Source of the DNA: Pseudomonas viridiflava
GTDB lineage: Bacteria; Pseudomonadota; Gammaproteobacteria; Pseudomonadales; Pseudomonadaceae
Direction: 5' to 3'
NCBI RefSeq assembly: GCF_900589395.1
Contig: NZ_UUIS01000009.1
Span: 1 to 64,000 of the forward strand
Length of the DNA stretch: 64,000 nucleotides
Part shown: piece after piece, positions 8,669-18,650 of the stretch
Layout: the number at the start of each line of letters is the position of its first letter
How positions within the stretch are numbered: the stretch's first letter is position 1
Made by a program: the position numbers and the translations under genes
Notes under the pieces: generated by a model
What the model was told of the DNA's origin: nothing
Databases searched by the model: none
Seen by the model: the letters and a program-made list of their open reading frames with translations, nothing else

Positions 8669-9592
8669 TTACAACCGGCTGGTGGACACCACCGCAGCCG
8701 GGTTGGCGGCCTGTGCCGTCGGAATGGCCGAACCGTCCTGCGGCGTGACCGGGAACAGGGCGTTGATCTGCCCGGTGCCCGAGGAGCCGAAGTAAGGCGT
8801 CAGCACCTCGACGTTGCCGTCGTAGTTCGACCAGCCCAGCGCGCCCAGCAGCATGGCGGTGTCGTGCATGAAGCCTTCGCCATGCCCCTTGGACGCGTAC
8901 TCGGGCAGCATGCCGCAGAACTCCGGCCACTCGGCGTTCTCCCACATCTTCACCACGCGGTGGTCGAGGGTTTCCAGGAACGGGCTCCAGACCCTGGTCG
9001 AGAAATCCGGTGCCTGGCCGTTCTGGGCAAAGCGGTGGGTCAGCGAGCCGCTGGCCAGGAACGCCACCGTGCCGTCGTAATGATCTTCAACAGCCTTGCG
9101 CATCGCCCAGCCCAGGCGGGCGCTGTCGTTGAGGTAATGCGAAGTGCACAGCGCCGAGACCGAGATCACCTTGAAGTGCTGGTCCTGGTTCATGTAGCGC
9201 ATCGGCACCAGGGTGCCGTATTCAGGCCCCAGCGTTGTGGCGTGGTGGGCCATGGTCTCGACATTGAAGCGGTTGCATTCTTCGGCCAGCAGCAGGCCCA
9301 GTTCCTTGTTGCCAGGGAACTCGTATTCCATGTTGCTGATGAAATGCGGCAGTTCGTTGCTGGTGTACACGCCTTTGTAGTGCGGGCCGCACAGCACGTG
9401 GTAGTTGGCATTGACCAGCCAGTGGGTGTCGAACACCACGATGGTGTCCACGCCCAGTTCGCGGCAGCGCCGGCTGATCTCGTAATGACCGTCGATGGCC
9501 GCCTGGCGAAAGCCCTGGCGAGGGCCGGGCAGTTCGGACAGGTACATCGACGGCACGTGGGTGATCTTGGCAGCGAGAGCAAGTTTGCCCAT
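8669..9592 (-). CDS. hpaD: 3,4-dihydroxyphenylacetate 2,3-dioxygenase HpaD
   Basis: Fe(II)-dependent class III (LigB-type) extradiol dioxygenase that opens the homoprotocatechuate ring to 5-carboxymethyl-2-hydroxymuconate semialdehyde. 307 residues. Candidate metal and acid/base histidines lie in AAKITHVPSMYLSE (N-terminus), VVFDTHWLVNANYHV, MAHHATTLGPEYG and SGSLTHRF. I chose the ATG at 9592 (MGKLALAAK) because GGAG precedes it at good distance; the longer reading frame upstream is REPIN sequence. A 204-bp REPIN-filled gap separates it from hpaE. Confidence 0.93.
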   Translation of the reverse strand: MGKLALAAKITHVPSMYLSELPGPRQGFRQAAIDGHYEISRRCRELGVDTIVVFDTHWLVNANYHVLCGPHYKGVYTSNELPHFISNMEYEFPGNKELGLLLAEECNRFNVETMAHHATTLGPEYGTLVPMRYMNQDQHFKVISVSALCTSHYLNDSARLGWAMRKAVEDHYDGTVAFLASGSLTHRFAQNGQAPDFSTRVWSPFLETLDHRVVKMWENAEWPEFCGMLPEYASKGHGEGFMHDTAMLLGALGWSNYDGNVEVLTPYFGSSGTGQINALFPVTPQDGSAIPTAQAANPAAVVSTSRL

Positions 9593-9630
9593 GATGATCT
9601 CCAGATTGTTCTTATTGACGCCGCCCCCTG

Positions 9631-9773
9631 TGTAGGAGCGCGCTTGCCCGCGACCGAGTGCGCTAGCGCTCGCAAAATTTCGGAAACGCTGAGAATTTAC
9701 GGCTGTAAATCTACGAAACGCTGAAAATTTACGACTGCTGACGCAGCCGGTCGCGGGCAAGCGCGCTCCTACA
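9631..9773. repeat. REPIN between hpaE and hpaD, with internal duplication
   Basis: 25-bp perfect inverted arms (9631-9655, TGTAGGAGCGCGCTTGCC...; 9749-9773). The spacer is longer than in the two sister copies because the segment around gaaacgctgaaaatttacg is present twice (about 9690-9736). Confidence 0.85.
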
Positions 9774-9796
9774 GGATCGGCAGGGCAGGCGGCCGT

Positions 9797-11257
9797 TCAG
9801 ACCCCCCAGCGCGGGATGTGGTGGCTGCCCATGGATATACACACGTTCTTGATCTCGGCAAACACCTCGAAGCTGTACTGACCGCCTTCGCGGCCGGTGC
9901 CCGAGCCTTTCACGCCGCCGAACGGCTGGCGCAGGTCACGTACGTTCTGGCTGTTGATGAACACCATGCCCGCTTCGATGCCGTAGGCCAGGCGATGCGC
10001 CTTGCCGATGTCCTGGGTCCAGATGTAGGAGGCCAGGCCGTACTCGGTGTCGTTGGCCAGTTGCAGGGCTTCGGCTTCGTCCTTGAACGGAATCAGGCAG
10101 ACCACCGGGCCAAAGATTTCTTCCTGGGCGATGCGCATCTTGTTGTTCACGTCGGCGAACACGGTGGGCTGGATGAACTGCCCGCGTGCCAGGTGCGCCG
10201 GCAGGTTCGCCGGACGCTCCAGGCCGCCAGCCAGCAAGGTGGCGCCTTCTTCCAGGCCGATTTTGATGTAGCCGGTGACCTTGTCGTAGTGGGTCTGGGT
10301 GATCATCGAGCCGACCTGGGTCTTCGGGTCGCTTGGATCGCCGACGATCAGGCGCTTGGCGCGGGCGGCGAATTCGGCGACGAATTGCGGGTACACGCTT
10401 TCCTGGATGAAGATCCGGCTGCCGGCGGTGCAGCGTTCACCGTTGAGCGAGAAGATGGTGAACAGGGCCGCGTCCAGCGCACGCTCCAGATCGGCATCTT
10501 CGAAAATCAGCACCGGCGATTTGCCGCCCAGTTCCATCGAGTACTTCTTGAGGCCCGCGGTCTGCATGATTTTCTTGCCGGTCGCAGTGCCGCCGGTGAA
10601 CGAAATCGCCCGCACGTCCGGGTGGCGAACCAGCGCGTCGCCGGCGGTGGCGCCGTAGCCCTGGATCACGTTGAGCACGCCGTTGGGAATGCCGGCTTCG
10701 ACGGCCAGGCGACCCAGTTCGTTGGCGGTCAGCGGCGACAGCTCGGACATTTTCAGCACCGCCGTGTTACCCAGCGCCAGGCACGGCGCGGTCTTCCAGG
10801 TGGCGGTCATGAACGGCACGTTCCACGGCGACACCAGGCCACACACCCCCACTGGCTGGTACAGGGTGTAGTTGAGCATCTGGTCATCGACCGGGTAGCT
10901 GTGGCCGTCCATGCGCGTGCAGACTTCGGCGAAGAAATCAAAGTTGTGCGAGGCGCGCGGAATCAGCACGTTTTTGGTCTGGTGGATCGGCAGGCCGGTG
11001 TCCATCGTCTCCAGCTCGGCCAGCTTCGGCACGTTCTGGTCGATCAGTTCGCCGAGCTTGCGCATCAGGCGGGCGCGTTCCTTGGCCGGGGTGTTGGCCC
11101 ATTTCGGGAACGCTTCCTTGGCCGCGGCCACGGCCTGGGCAACTTCTTCGGCACCGCCGCTGGCGACCTCGCCGATGGCCTCGCCGGTGGCCGGGTTGTA
11201 GTTGACGAACACGTCTTTGCTTTCGACCTCACGGCCGTTGATCCAGTGCTTGATCAT
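9797..11257 (-). CDS. hpaE: 5-carboxymethyl-2-hydroxymuconate semialdehyde dehydrogenase HpaE
   Basis: NAD-dependent aldehyde dehydrogenase oxidising the ring-cleavage semialdehyde to 5-carboxymethyl-2-hydroxymuconate. 486 residues. NAD-fold motif FTGGTATGKK (220-229), general base Glu242 in MELGGKSP and nucleophile Cys276 in NGERCTAGS are all present. Start ATG at 11257 (MIKHWINGREV) follows AAGAGGCG. Only 4 bp separate it from hpaG2, so those two genes are coupled. Confidence 0.94.
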   Translation of the reverse strand: MIKHWINGREVESKDVFVNYNPATGEAIGEVASGGAEEVAQAVAAAKEAFPKWANTPAKERARLMRKLGELIDQNVPKLAELETMDTGLPIHQTKNVLIPRASHNFDFFAEVCTRMDGHSYPVDDQMLNYTLYQPVGVCGLVSPWNVPFMTATWKTAPCLALGNTAVLKMSELSPLTANELGRLAVEAGIPNGVLNVIQGYGATAGDALVRHPDVRAISFTGGTATGKKIMQTAGLKKYSMELGGKSPVLIFEDADLERALDAALFTIFSLNGERCTAGSRIFIQESVYPQFVAEFAARAKRLIVGDPSDPKTQVGSMITQTHYDKVTGYIKIGLEEGATLLAGGLERPANLPAHLARGQFIQPTVFADVNNKMRIAQEEIFGPVVCLIPFKDEAEALQLANDTEYGLASYIWTQDIGKAHRLAYGIEAGMVFINSQNVRDLRQPFGGVKGSGTGREGGQYSFEVFAEIKNVCISMGSHHIPRWGV

Positions 11258-11261
11258 GGGT

Positions 11262-12041
11262 TCACGCCTCTTGTTGTTGGGTTGGCAAGGCGAAGAACTC
11301 GGCTTCGCTGACAATACGGTTGACCAGGCGACCCACGCCTTCGACTTCCACGATCACTTCATCGCCCGGCACCACATCGGCCAGGCCTTCAGGCGTGCCG
11401 GTGGCGATCATGTCGCCTGGTTGCAGGGTCATGAAACCGGACAGGTATTCGATCAGGTAAGGGATGTCGAAAATCATGTCCTTGGTGCTGCCTTCCTGTT
11501 TCAACTCACCGTTGATCCAGGTGCGCAACTTGAGGTCGGATACATCCGGCACATCGGCGACATCGACGATGAACGGGCCGACCGGGGTCGTGGCGTCGCG
11601 GTTTTTCACTCGCAGGTTGGGGCGGTAGTAGTTTTCCAGGTAGTCACGGATCGCGTAGTCGTTGCACACCGTGTAGCCGGCCAGGTACTCCAGCGCGTCT
11701 TCGCGCTTGACGTTGCGCGCCGGCTTGCCGATCACGGCCACCAGTTCGCACTCGTAGTGCATGTACTTGACGTTGTCCGGGCGCCAGGTGACCTGGTTGT
11801 GGCCGGTGTAGGTGCCCGGCGACTTGACGAAGGCCAAGGGCTCGGTGGGCGGGGCGAAGGCCAGCTCGGCGGCATGGTCGGCGTAGTTGAGCCCCAGGGC
11901 GAACATGCTGCCGGTGGCCGGGGGCAGCCACTGCACCTGGTCTTCGGCGATCAGACGACCGTCGGCCAGGCGCACGCTGTTGCCGGCTTCGACCGTAACG
12001 GCCTGCACCTGACCCTCGAAACGGATACGGGCGTGTTTCAT
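11262..12041 (-). CDS. hpaG2: HpaG C-terminal-type subunit (decarboxylase/isomerase, FAH family)
   Basis: Fumarylacetoacetate-hydrolase-fold protein (259 residues) matching one half of the two-domain HpaG/HpcE, which decarboxylates 5-oxopent-3-ene-1,2,5-tricarboxylate and isomerises the product. It contains LGLNYADHAAE, FVKSPGTYTGHNQ and MIATGTPEGLADV of the family. The enterobacterial enzyme is a single fused chain; here the halves are separate genes joined by an ATGA overlap (12038-12041) with hpaG1. Start ATG at 12041. Confidence 0.9.
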   Translation of the reverse strand: MKHARIRFEGQVQAVTVEAGNSVRLADGRLIAEDQVQWLPPATGSMFALGLNYADHAAELAFAPPTEPLAFVKSPGTYTGHNQVTWRPDNVKYMHYECELVAVIGKPARNVKREDALEYLAGYTVCNDYAIRDYLENYYRPNLRVKNRDATTPVGPFIVDVADVPDVSDLKLRTWINGELKQEGSTKDMIFDIPYLIEYLSGFMTLQPGDMIATGTPEGLADVVPGDEVIVEVEGVGRLVNRIVSEAEFFALPTQQQEA

Positions 12042-12709
12042 GGGCGCAGCTCCTCGGCAATGATGGTGTTGCTCAGGCGGCCGCAACCGGTGATCTCGAC
12101 GCTGACACGGTCGCCGGGCTGCACATCCACGCGGCCCTCAGGGGTGCCGGTGATCAGCACGTCGCCTTCGTGCAGGGTCATGAATTCGCTGATCTCGGCG
12201 ATCAATTGCGCCACGTTGCGCACCCAGTTGGCCGTGGTGTTTTCCTGGCGCAGTTCATCGTTGACGAACAGCTTGAGGGTCAACTGGCCGGCGTCGGCGA
12301 TCTGGCCGACCGGCACCAGTTCCGGACCCAGGGCACAGAAGCCGTCGCGGCACTTGGCCTTGACCGCCGGGCGGTAGTAGCTGTCTTCGGGCAGGCTGAA
12401 TTCGTTGACGATCACGTAGCCGGCTACATGCGCCAGGGCATCGGCCTCGCTGACCCGGCTGGCGCGCTTGCCGATCACCACGCCCAGAGCAGGGCCCGGT
12501 TGCAAGCGCTCGACACCCGCCGGGTAGACCACTGCACCCTCATGGCTGTTGCGGGTGTTGGGGGTCTTGATGAACAGCACCGGCTTGACCGGCGGCTTCT
12601 GGTAGGGCGCTTGCTCGAATTCGGCGAGGCGTTGGCCCAGCAACCCCTGGTAGTTCAGCGCTACGCCGAACAGGGTGCCGTTGGCAACGTCGTGCAGGGC
12701 ACGGCTCAT
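12038..12709 (-). CDS. hpaG1: HpaG N-terminal-type subunit (FAH family), first gene of the hpa operon
   Basis: 223-residue FAH-fold protein corresponding to the other half of HpaG. It has FGVALNYQGLLG at the N-terminus, VLFIKTPNTRN and LITGTPEGRVDV near the C-terminus. Start ATG at 12709, with GGAG 8 bases upstream. It is the promoter-proximal gene of the leftward operon; the divergent hpaA activator begins 187 bp away and the intervening DNA carries a repeated GTTAA motif that is a likely control site. It probably forms a hetero-assembly with HpaG2. Confidence 0.9.
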   Translation of the reverse strand: MSRALHDVANGTLFGVALNYQGLLGQRLAEFEQAPYQKPPVKPVLFIKTPNTRNSHEGAVVYPAGVERLQPGPALGVVIGKRASRVSEADALAHVAGYVIVNEFSLPEDSYYRPAVKAKCRDGFCALGPELVPVGQIADAGQLTLKLFVNDELRQENTTANWVRNVAQLIAEISEFMTLHEGDVLITGTPEGRVDVQPGDRVSVEITGCGRLSNTIIAEELRP

Positions 12710-12758
12710 GCTTTTCTCCTGGCGGTGACCAGGCAGCGGCTGCCGGGTCAGTGATTTT

Positions 12759-12793
12759 GTTAATGTGTTAACTTTATAAGTTAAGATGTTAAC
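12759..12793. promoter_or_regulatory. Paired GTTAA-N3-GTTAAC operator between hpaG1 and hpaA
   Basis: Two 14-bp sites GTTAATGTGTTAAC (12759-12772) and GTTAAGATGTTAAC (12780-12793) share GTTAANNNGTTAAC. Their starts are 21 bp apart, two helical turns. They lie between the divergent hpaG1 and hpaA genes and flank an AT-rich TTATAAAG segment (minus strand). HpaR or HpaA is the expected binder; which one is inference. Confidence 0.6.
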
Positions 12794-12896
12794 GATCGTC
12801 AAGTGCGAACCATCGCTCCACTGTTCGGCGCCGCAAAAAAGGCGGAGCATGGACGCCGGCTCGCCAGAACGCCGACAACAAAAAGAGAACGCTCTG

Positions 12897-13799
12897 ATGA
12901 ATGATCGACAGCCGATCCCTAACATCAACATTGGCCAGGTTTATGACCAGCGCTACAGCGATGCCGAGGTGCACTACGACAAGCTCGGCAACCTGGCCGG
13001 GTTTTTCGGGCGCAATATGCCAGTGCACCGCCACGACCGTTTTTTCCAGGTGCATTACGTCAACAGCGGCACCGTGCGGGTGTACCTGGACGACCAGCAG
13101 TACGTCGAGTCCGGGCCGATGTTCTTTCTCACGCCGCCGACCATTCCCCACTCGTTCGTCACCGAGCCGGACAGCGATGGCCACGTGCTGACCGTGCGCC
13201 AGCAACTGGTCTGGGCACTGATCGAGGCCGACCCGACGCTGGCGCCCGGCCCGCAGTTGCCGGCGGCTTGTGTCGCGCTGTCGCGCCTGGGGCCGGAATT
13301 TGCCGGCGAGATCCGCCGCCTGGCCTTTCTGTTCGAAGAGCTGCGCGAGGAAATCAACGGTCAGCGCGCCGGGCGCGGTACAGCGCTGGACAGCCTGACG
13401 CAGTTGATCATGACCAGCCTGCTCAGGCTCTGCGCGCGCTCGTTGCAGGCGCGCCCGGCGCGGCACGAGGACCTGCAGATATTTCACCGTTTCAATGAGC
13501 TGATCGAGGCCCATTACCTGCAGCACTGGGCGCTGTCGCGCTATGCCAGCGGCATTGGCGTGACCGAGGCGCGGCTCAACGATGTCTGCCGGCGCATCGC
13601 CGACCTGCCGTCCAAGCGCCTGATCCTGGAGCGCCTGATGCAGGAGGCCCGACGCCTGTTGTTGTTCACCGGGCTGTCGGCCAACGAGATCTGCTACCGC
13701 CTGGGCTTCAAGGACCCGGCGTATTTCAGTCGCTTCTTTCATCGTTATGCGGGCGTGACGCCGGGGGAGTATCGCCAGCGGCAACCCGGTTTGCGGTAA
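12897..13799 (+). CDS. hpaA: AraC-family activator of the hpa operon
   Basis: 300-residue regulator with an N-terminal cupin effector domain (MPVHRHDRFFQVHYV, about 40-55) and a C-terminal double helix-turn-helix. The last helix block reads ICYRLGFKDPAYFSRFFHR, typical AraC/XylS. In E. coli W the homologue activates the hydroxylase genes with 4-hydroxyphenylacetate as effector. Here it is divergent from hpaG1, 187 bp apart, so it may activate the catabolic operon. Start ATG at 12897 follows AAAGAGA; upstream in-frame codons overlap the putative operator. Confidence 0.88.
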   Translation: MNDRQPIPNINIGQVYDQRYSDAEVHYDKLGNLAGFFGRNMPVHRHDRFFQVHYVNSGTVRVYLDDQQYVESGPMFFLTPPTIPHSFVTEPDSDGHVLTVRQQLVWALIEADPTLAPGPQLPAACVALSRLGPEFAGEIRRLAFLFEELREEINGQRAGRGTALDSLTQLIMTSLLRLCARSLQARPARHEDLQIFHRFNELIEAHYLQHWALSRYASGIGVTEARLNDVCRRIADLPSKRLILERLMQEARRLLLFTGLSANEICYRLGFKDPAYFSRFFHRYAGVTPGEYRQRQPGLR

Positions 13800-13823
13800 A
13801 GCGGGCATGATGAATGGCCGGAT

Positions 13824-13846
13824 AAAAAAAGCCGCGCAAGCGCGGC
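13824..13846 (-). terminator. Leftward intrinsic terminator downstream of hpaA
   Basis: Perfect stem GCCGCGC-AA-GCGCGGC (13831-13846) next to seven A on the plus strand (13824-13830). Read leftward, it is a GC stem followed by seven T. No leftward gene precedes it, so it may end a small RNA from the 13850-14010 region or block antisense transcription into hpaA. Confidence 0.65.
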
Positions 13847-14005
13847 CGAAGTAATGAGAATGTTGCCGTTGCCCGAGGCTTGGCCGTCTGTTCCAGGCAT
13901 CAGGTTTGCTCCCGACCATGATGGGCATCGGCAGCGATGCCGGAAATGGCTTTTCGGCAGAACCGATTGCACTTTTCGCGGGGTGTGCAAAGACCGAACT
14001 GTTCG

Positions 14006-14035
14006 TTTACTTGTTAATTACGTGTCGGCTATAGT
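14006..14035 (+). promoter_or_regulatory. Probable promoter of hpaR
   Basis: TTTACT (14006-14011), an 18-bp spacer and TATAGT (14030-14035). The spacer contains a single GTTAA half-motif like those at the hpaG1/hpaA operator, which would fit autoregulation. Confidence 0.5.
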
Positions 14036-14073
14036 CTCAGCCCATTGTTTGACTATCCGAACCGCGAACGCTC

Positions 14074-14496
14074 ATGCCGACCCCCAGACCTTCCCTGACC
14101 CTGACCCTGCTGCAGGCCCGTGAGGCCGCGATGGCCTTTTTTCGTCCATCGCTCAACGAGCACGGCCTGACCGAACAACAATGGCGGGTCATTCGTATCC
14201 TGCGCCAGCAGGGCGAGATGGAAAGCCATCAACTGGCCGACCAGGCCTGCATCCTCAAGCCAAGCATGACCGGCGTGCTGGCACGCCTGGAGCGTGATGG
14301 CATCGTGCGGCGCTGGAAACCGGCCCATGACCAGCGGCGCATGCTGGTCGGCCTGACCGAACAGGGCCAGCAGTGCTTCGTGTCGATGAGCGAGGACATG
14401 GAGCGTAACTACCAGCGCATCCAGGCGCAGTTCGGCGAAGAAAAGATGCAGCAACTGCTCGCGCTGCTGCGTGACCTCAAGCGCATCGAGCCCTGA
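14074..14496 (+). CDS. hpaR: MarR-family repressor HpaR of homoprotocatechuate degradation
   Basis: 140-residue winged-helix repressor. The segment LTLTLLQAREAAMAFFRP at the N-terminus and the recognition region LADQACILKPSMTGVLARL are characteristic of HpaR. In E. coli HpaR represses the meta-cleavage operon until 4-hydroxyphenylacetate or related acids bind. It lies 274 bp beyond hpaA on the same strand and 175 bp before an MFS transporter. The start ATG has only a weak upstream purine tract, but the N-terminus aligns well with the family. Confidence 0.92.
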   Translation: MPTPRPSLTLTLLQAREAAMAFFRPSLNEHGLTEQQWRVIRILRQQGEMESHQLADQACILKPSMTGVLARLERDGIVRRWKPAHDQRRMLVGLTEQGQQCFVSMSEDMERNYQRIQAQFGEEKMQQLLALLRDLKRIEP

Positions 14497-14671
14497 TCCG
14501 ACAGCCGCCCGGCCAGGACTGACAGGCGGGGGCGGCTTGTCATTGTGCAAACACACAGCAAAACCCCGCCGCTGTGGTGCAAACCTCCAAAGCGTTTTGA
14601 CGGATGCCCTTTTATGATCGGCTGGCTGCCCCCGCAAGCGTCATAAAAACAACAAGCTTTGAGGAATCCTC

Positions 14672-15979
14672 ATGTCCGACTCGCCCACTCGCGAGGCTCA
14701 AGACGTGCAAGGCAACCAGGTCTATCGCCTGATCACCCTGCGTCTGATCCCCTTTATCTTCATTTGCTACCTGTTCAACTACCTGGACCGGGTCAACGTC
14801 GGCTTTGCCAAGTTGCAGATGCTCGATGCCCTGAACTTCAGCGAAACCGTGTACGGCCTGGGTGCCGGGATCTTTTTCATCGGCTATGTCTTGTGCGGCC
14901 TGCCCAGCAACCTGGCGCTCAACCGCTTCGGGCCGCGGCGCTGGATCGGCCTGATGATGATCACCTGGGGCACTTTTTCCACCTGCCTGCTGTTCGTCAC
15001 GACGCCTGTGGAGTTCTATGTCCTGCGCTTTCTGACCGGCATGGCCGAAGCCGGCTTCTTCCCCGGCATCGTGCTGTACCTCTCGCGCTGGTACCCCAAC
15101 CAGCGCCGTGGCCGGATCATGGCCTTGTTCATGTGCGCCATTCCGGTCTCCGGGCTGCTGGGCGGACCGTTCTCCGGCTGGATTCTCAACCACTTTGCCT
15201 TGGGGCAGGGCGGCCTGCAGGGCTGGCAGTGGATGTTCCTGATCCAGGGTCTGCCGACCGTGGCGCTGGGCGTGCTGGCCTTCAAGCTGCTGTGCGACAA
15301 GATTGAAGACGCTGCCTGGCTGACGCCCGAGCAACGCCAGCGGGTCAGGCTTGAGGTGGCCAACGATGAACTCAATCGCCCCGTACAGGCCGCTTCATCG
15401 GTCGCCAGCGTACTGACCATGCCGGTCATCTGGGTCTTGGGTTTCATTTATTTCTGTATTCAGAGTGGCGTGTACGCGATCAACTTCTGGCTGCCCTCGA
15501 TCATCAAGAACCTGGGCTTCAACGATGCGCTGGTGATTGGCTGGATCAGTGCCATTCCGTACCTGCTGGCCGGGGTGTTCATGCTGTGGGTGGGGCGTTC
15601 GGCCGACTTGCGCAACGAGCGCCGCTGGCACTTGGTGATACCGATGCTGATGGGCGCTGCCGGGCTGATCATCGCGGCCAACTTCGCGGCTGTGCCGGTC
15701 ATTGCCATCGCCGGACTGTGCATCGCCACCATGGGCGCACTGACCAGCCTGCCGATGTTCTGGCCACTGCCGACCGCGCTGTTGAGTGCCAGCGTCGCCG
15801 CCGGCGGCCTGGCCCTGATCAACTCCATCGGCCAGATGGCCGGCTTTCTCAGCCCGTACCTGGTGGGCTGGATCAAGGACCAGACCGGCTCGACCACCGT
15901 GGCGCTGTATTCGCTGGCGGCGCTGACCATCGTCGGCAGCCTGATCGCCCTGCGCCTGAGCCGTCAGTCGACTGCGTAA
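14672..15979 (+). CDS. MFS transporter, aromatic-acid/HpaX-like
   Basis: 435-residue, 12-TM transporter of the anion:cation symporter family, clearly paralogous to HpaX in this window: both have LDRhNhGFAKhQM, ETVYGLGAGhFF-type and AEAGFFPGI blocks at the same places. RBS GAGGA before the ATG at 14672. It sits between hpaR and pobA, so either a hydroxyphenylacetate or a 4-hydroxybenzoate substrate would fit; sequence alone does not decide. It ends convergently with pobA, with a strong palindrome between them. Confidence 0.85.
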   Translation: MSDSPTREAQDVQGNQVYRLITLRLIPFIFICYLFNYLDRVNVGFAKLQMLDALNFSETVYGLGAGIFFIGYVLCGLPSNLALNRFGPRRWIGLMMITWGTFSTCLLFVTTPVEFYVLRFLTGMAEAGFFPGIVLYLSRWYPNQRRGRIMALFMCAIPVSGLLGGPFSGWILNHFALGQGGLQGWQWMFLIQGLPTVALGVLAFKLLCDKIEDAAWLTPEQRQRVRLEVANDELNRPVQAASSVASVLTMPVIWVLGFIYFCIQSGVYAINFWLPSIIKNLGFNDALVIGWISAIPYLLAGVFMLWVGRSADLRNERRWHLVIPMLMGAAGLIIAANFAAVPVIAIAGLCIATMGALTSLPMFWPLPTALLSASVAAGGLALINSIGQMAGFLSPYLVGWIKDQTGSTTVALYSLAALTIVGSLIALRLSRQSTA

Positions 15980-16023
15980 CGCGCCGCCGCCGAAGCAGCG
16001 CTTATCGACCCCAACGTATGATC

Positions 16024-16073
16024 AGGAGCGACCAACGGTCGCGAAGGCCTATTCGCGACCGTTGGTCGCTCCT
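16024..16073. terminator. 22-bp perfect palindrome between convergent MFS gene and pobA
   Basis: Arms AGGAGCGACCAACGGTCGCG... (16024-16045) and their exact complement (16052-16073), with a 6-nt loop ggccta. It has no T tract, so it may act as a bidirectional barrier or be a REP-like element. It resembles the local REPIN arm only at its GGAGCG end. Confidence 0.6.
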
Positions 16074-16131
16074 ACGGACGGGTGTTTGCGGCACGCCAAG
16101 GCGGCGAGTGATCTCCTGCGATGCGGCGCCA

Positions 16132-18356
<2,225 letters not shown>

Positions 18357-18650
18357 CACGGTGCTGAAGTGCCTTTCCCTCAAAAACTAAATTACTGATT
18401 TTATTGGATATTAAATTCACATCTGTAGTAGATGATCCTGTGTCACTGGCACAGCGCCAAGGCGGCACGCTTTCGCGCAGCAAACACTGGACCCGGTAGG
18501 AGCCCGCTTGCCGGCGACCGAGTGCGTAGCGCTCGCAGAAATCTGTGAAACGCTGCAATTTTACGACTGCTACGCAGCCGGTCGCGGGCAGAGCGCGCTC
18601 CTACCGGGGGCCATGTTTGCTGTGCGACAGCGCTTCGCCTTGGGCCTGTG
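18357..18650. repeat. Intergenic region with a third REPIN (18494-18606)
   Basis: Between pobR and ppnN, convergent. The REPIN has arms CGGTAGGAGCCCGCTTGCCG... and the complement ending ctaccg at 18606, with the same spacer as the copies at 5903 and 9631. The first 130 bp are AT-rich, with no gene or clear terminator. Confidence 0.75.

Noticed and set aside
8225-12377. Long plus-strand frames opposite hpaF/hpaD/hpaE/hpaG
   Set aside because: Antisense shadows of well recognised genes; no family resemblance and no ribosome site.
16024-16073. Classical rho-independent terminator
   Set aside because: The palindrome has no T tract on either strand; it is listed only as a possible barrier.
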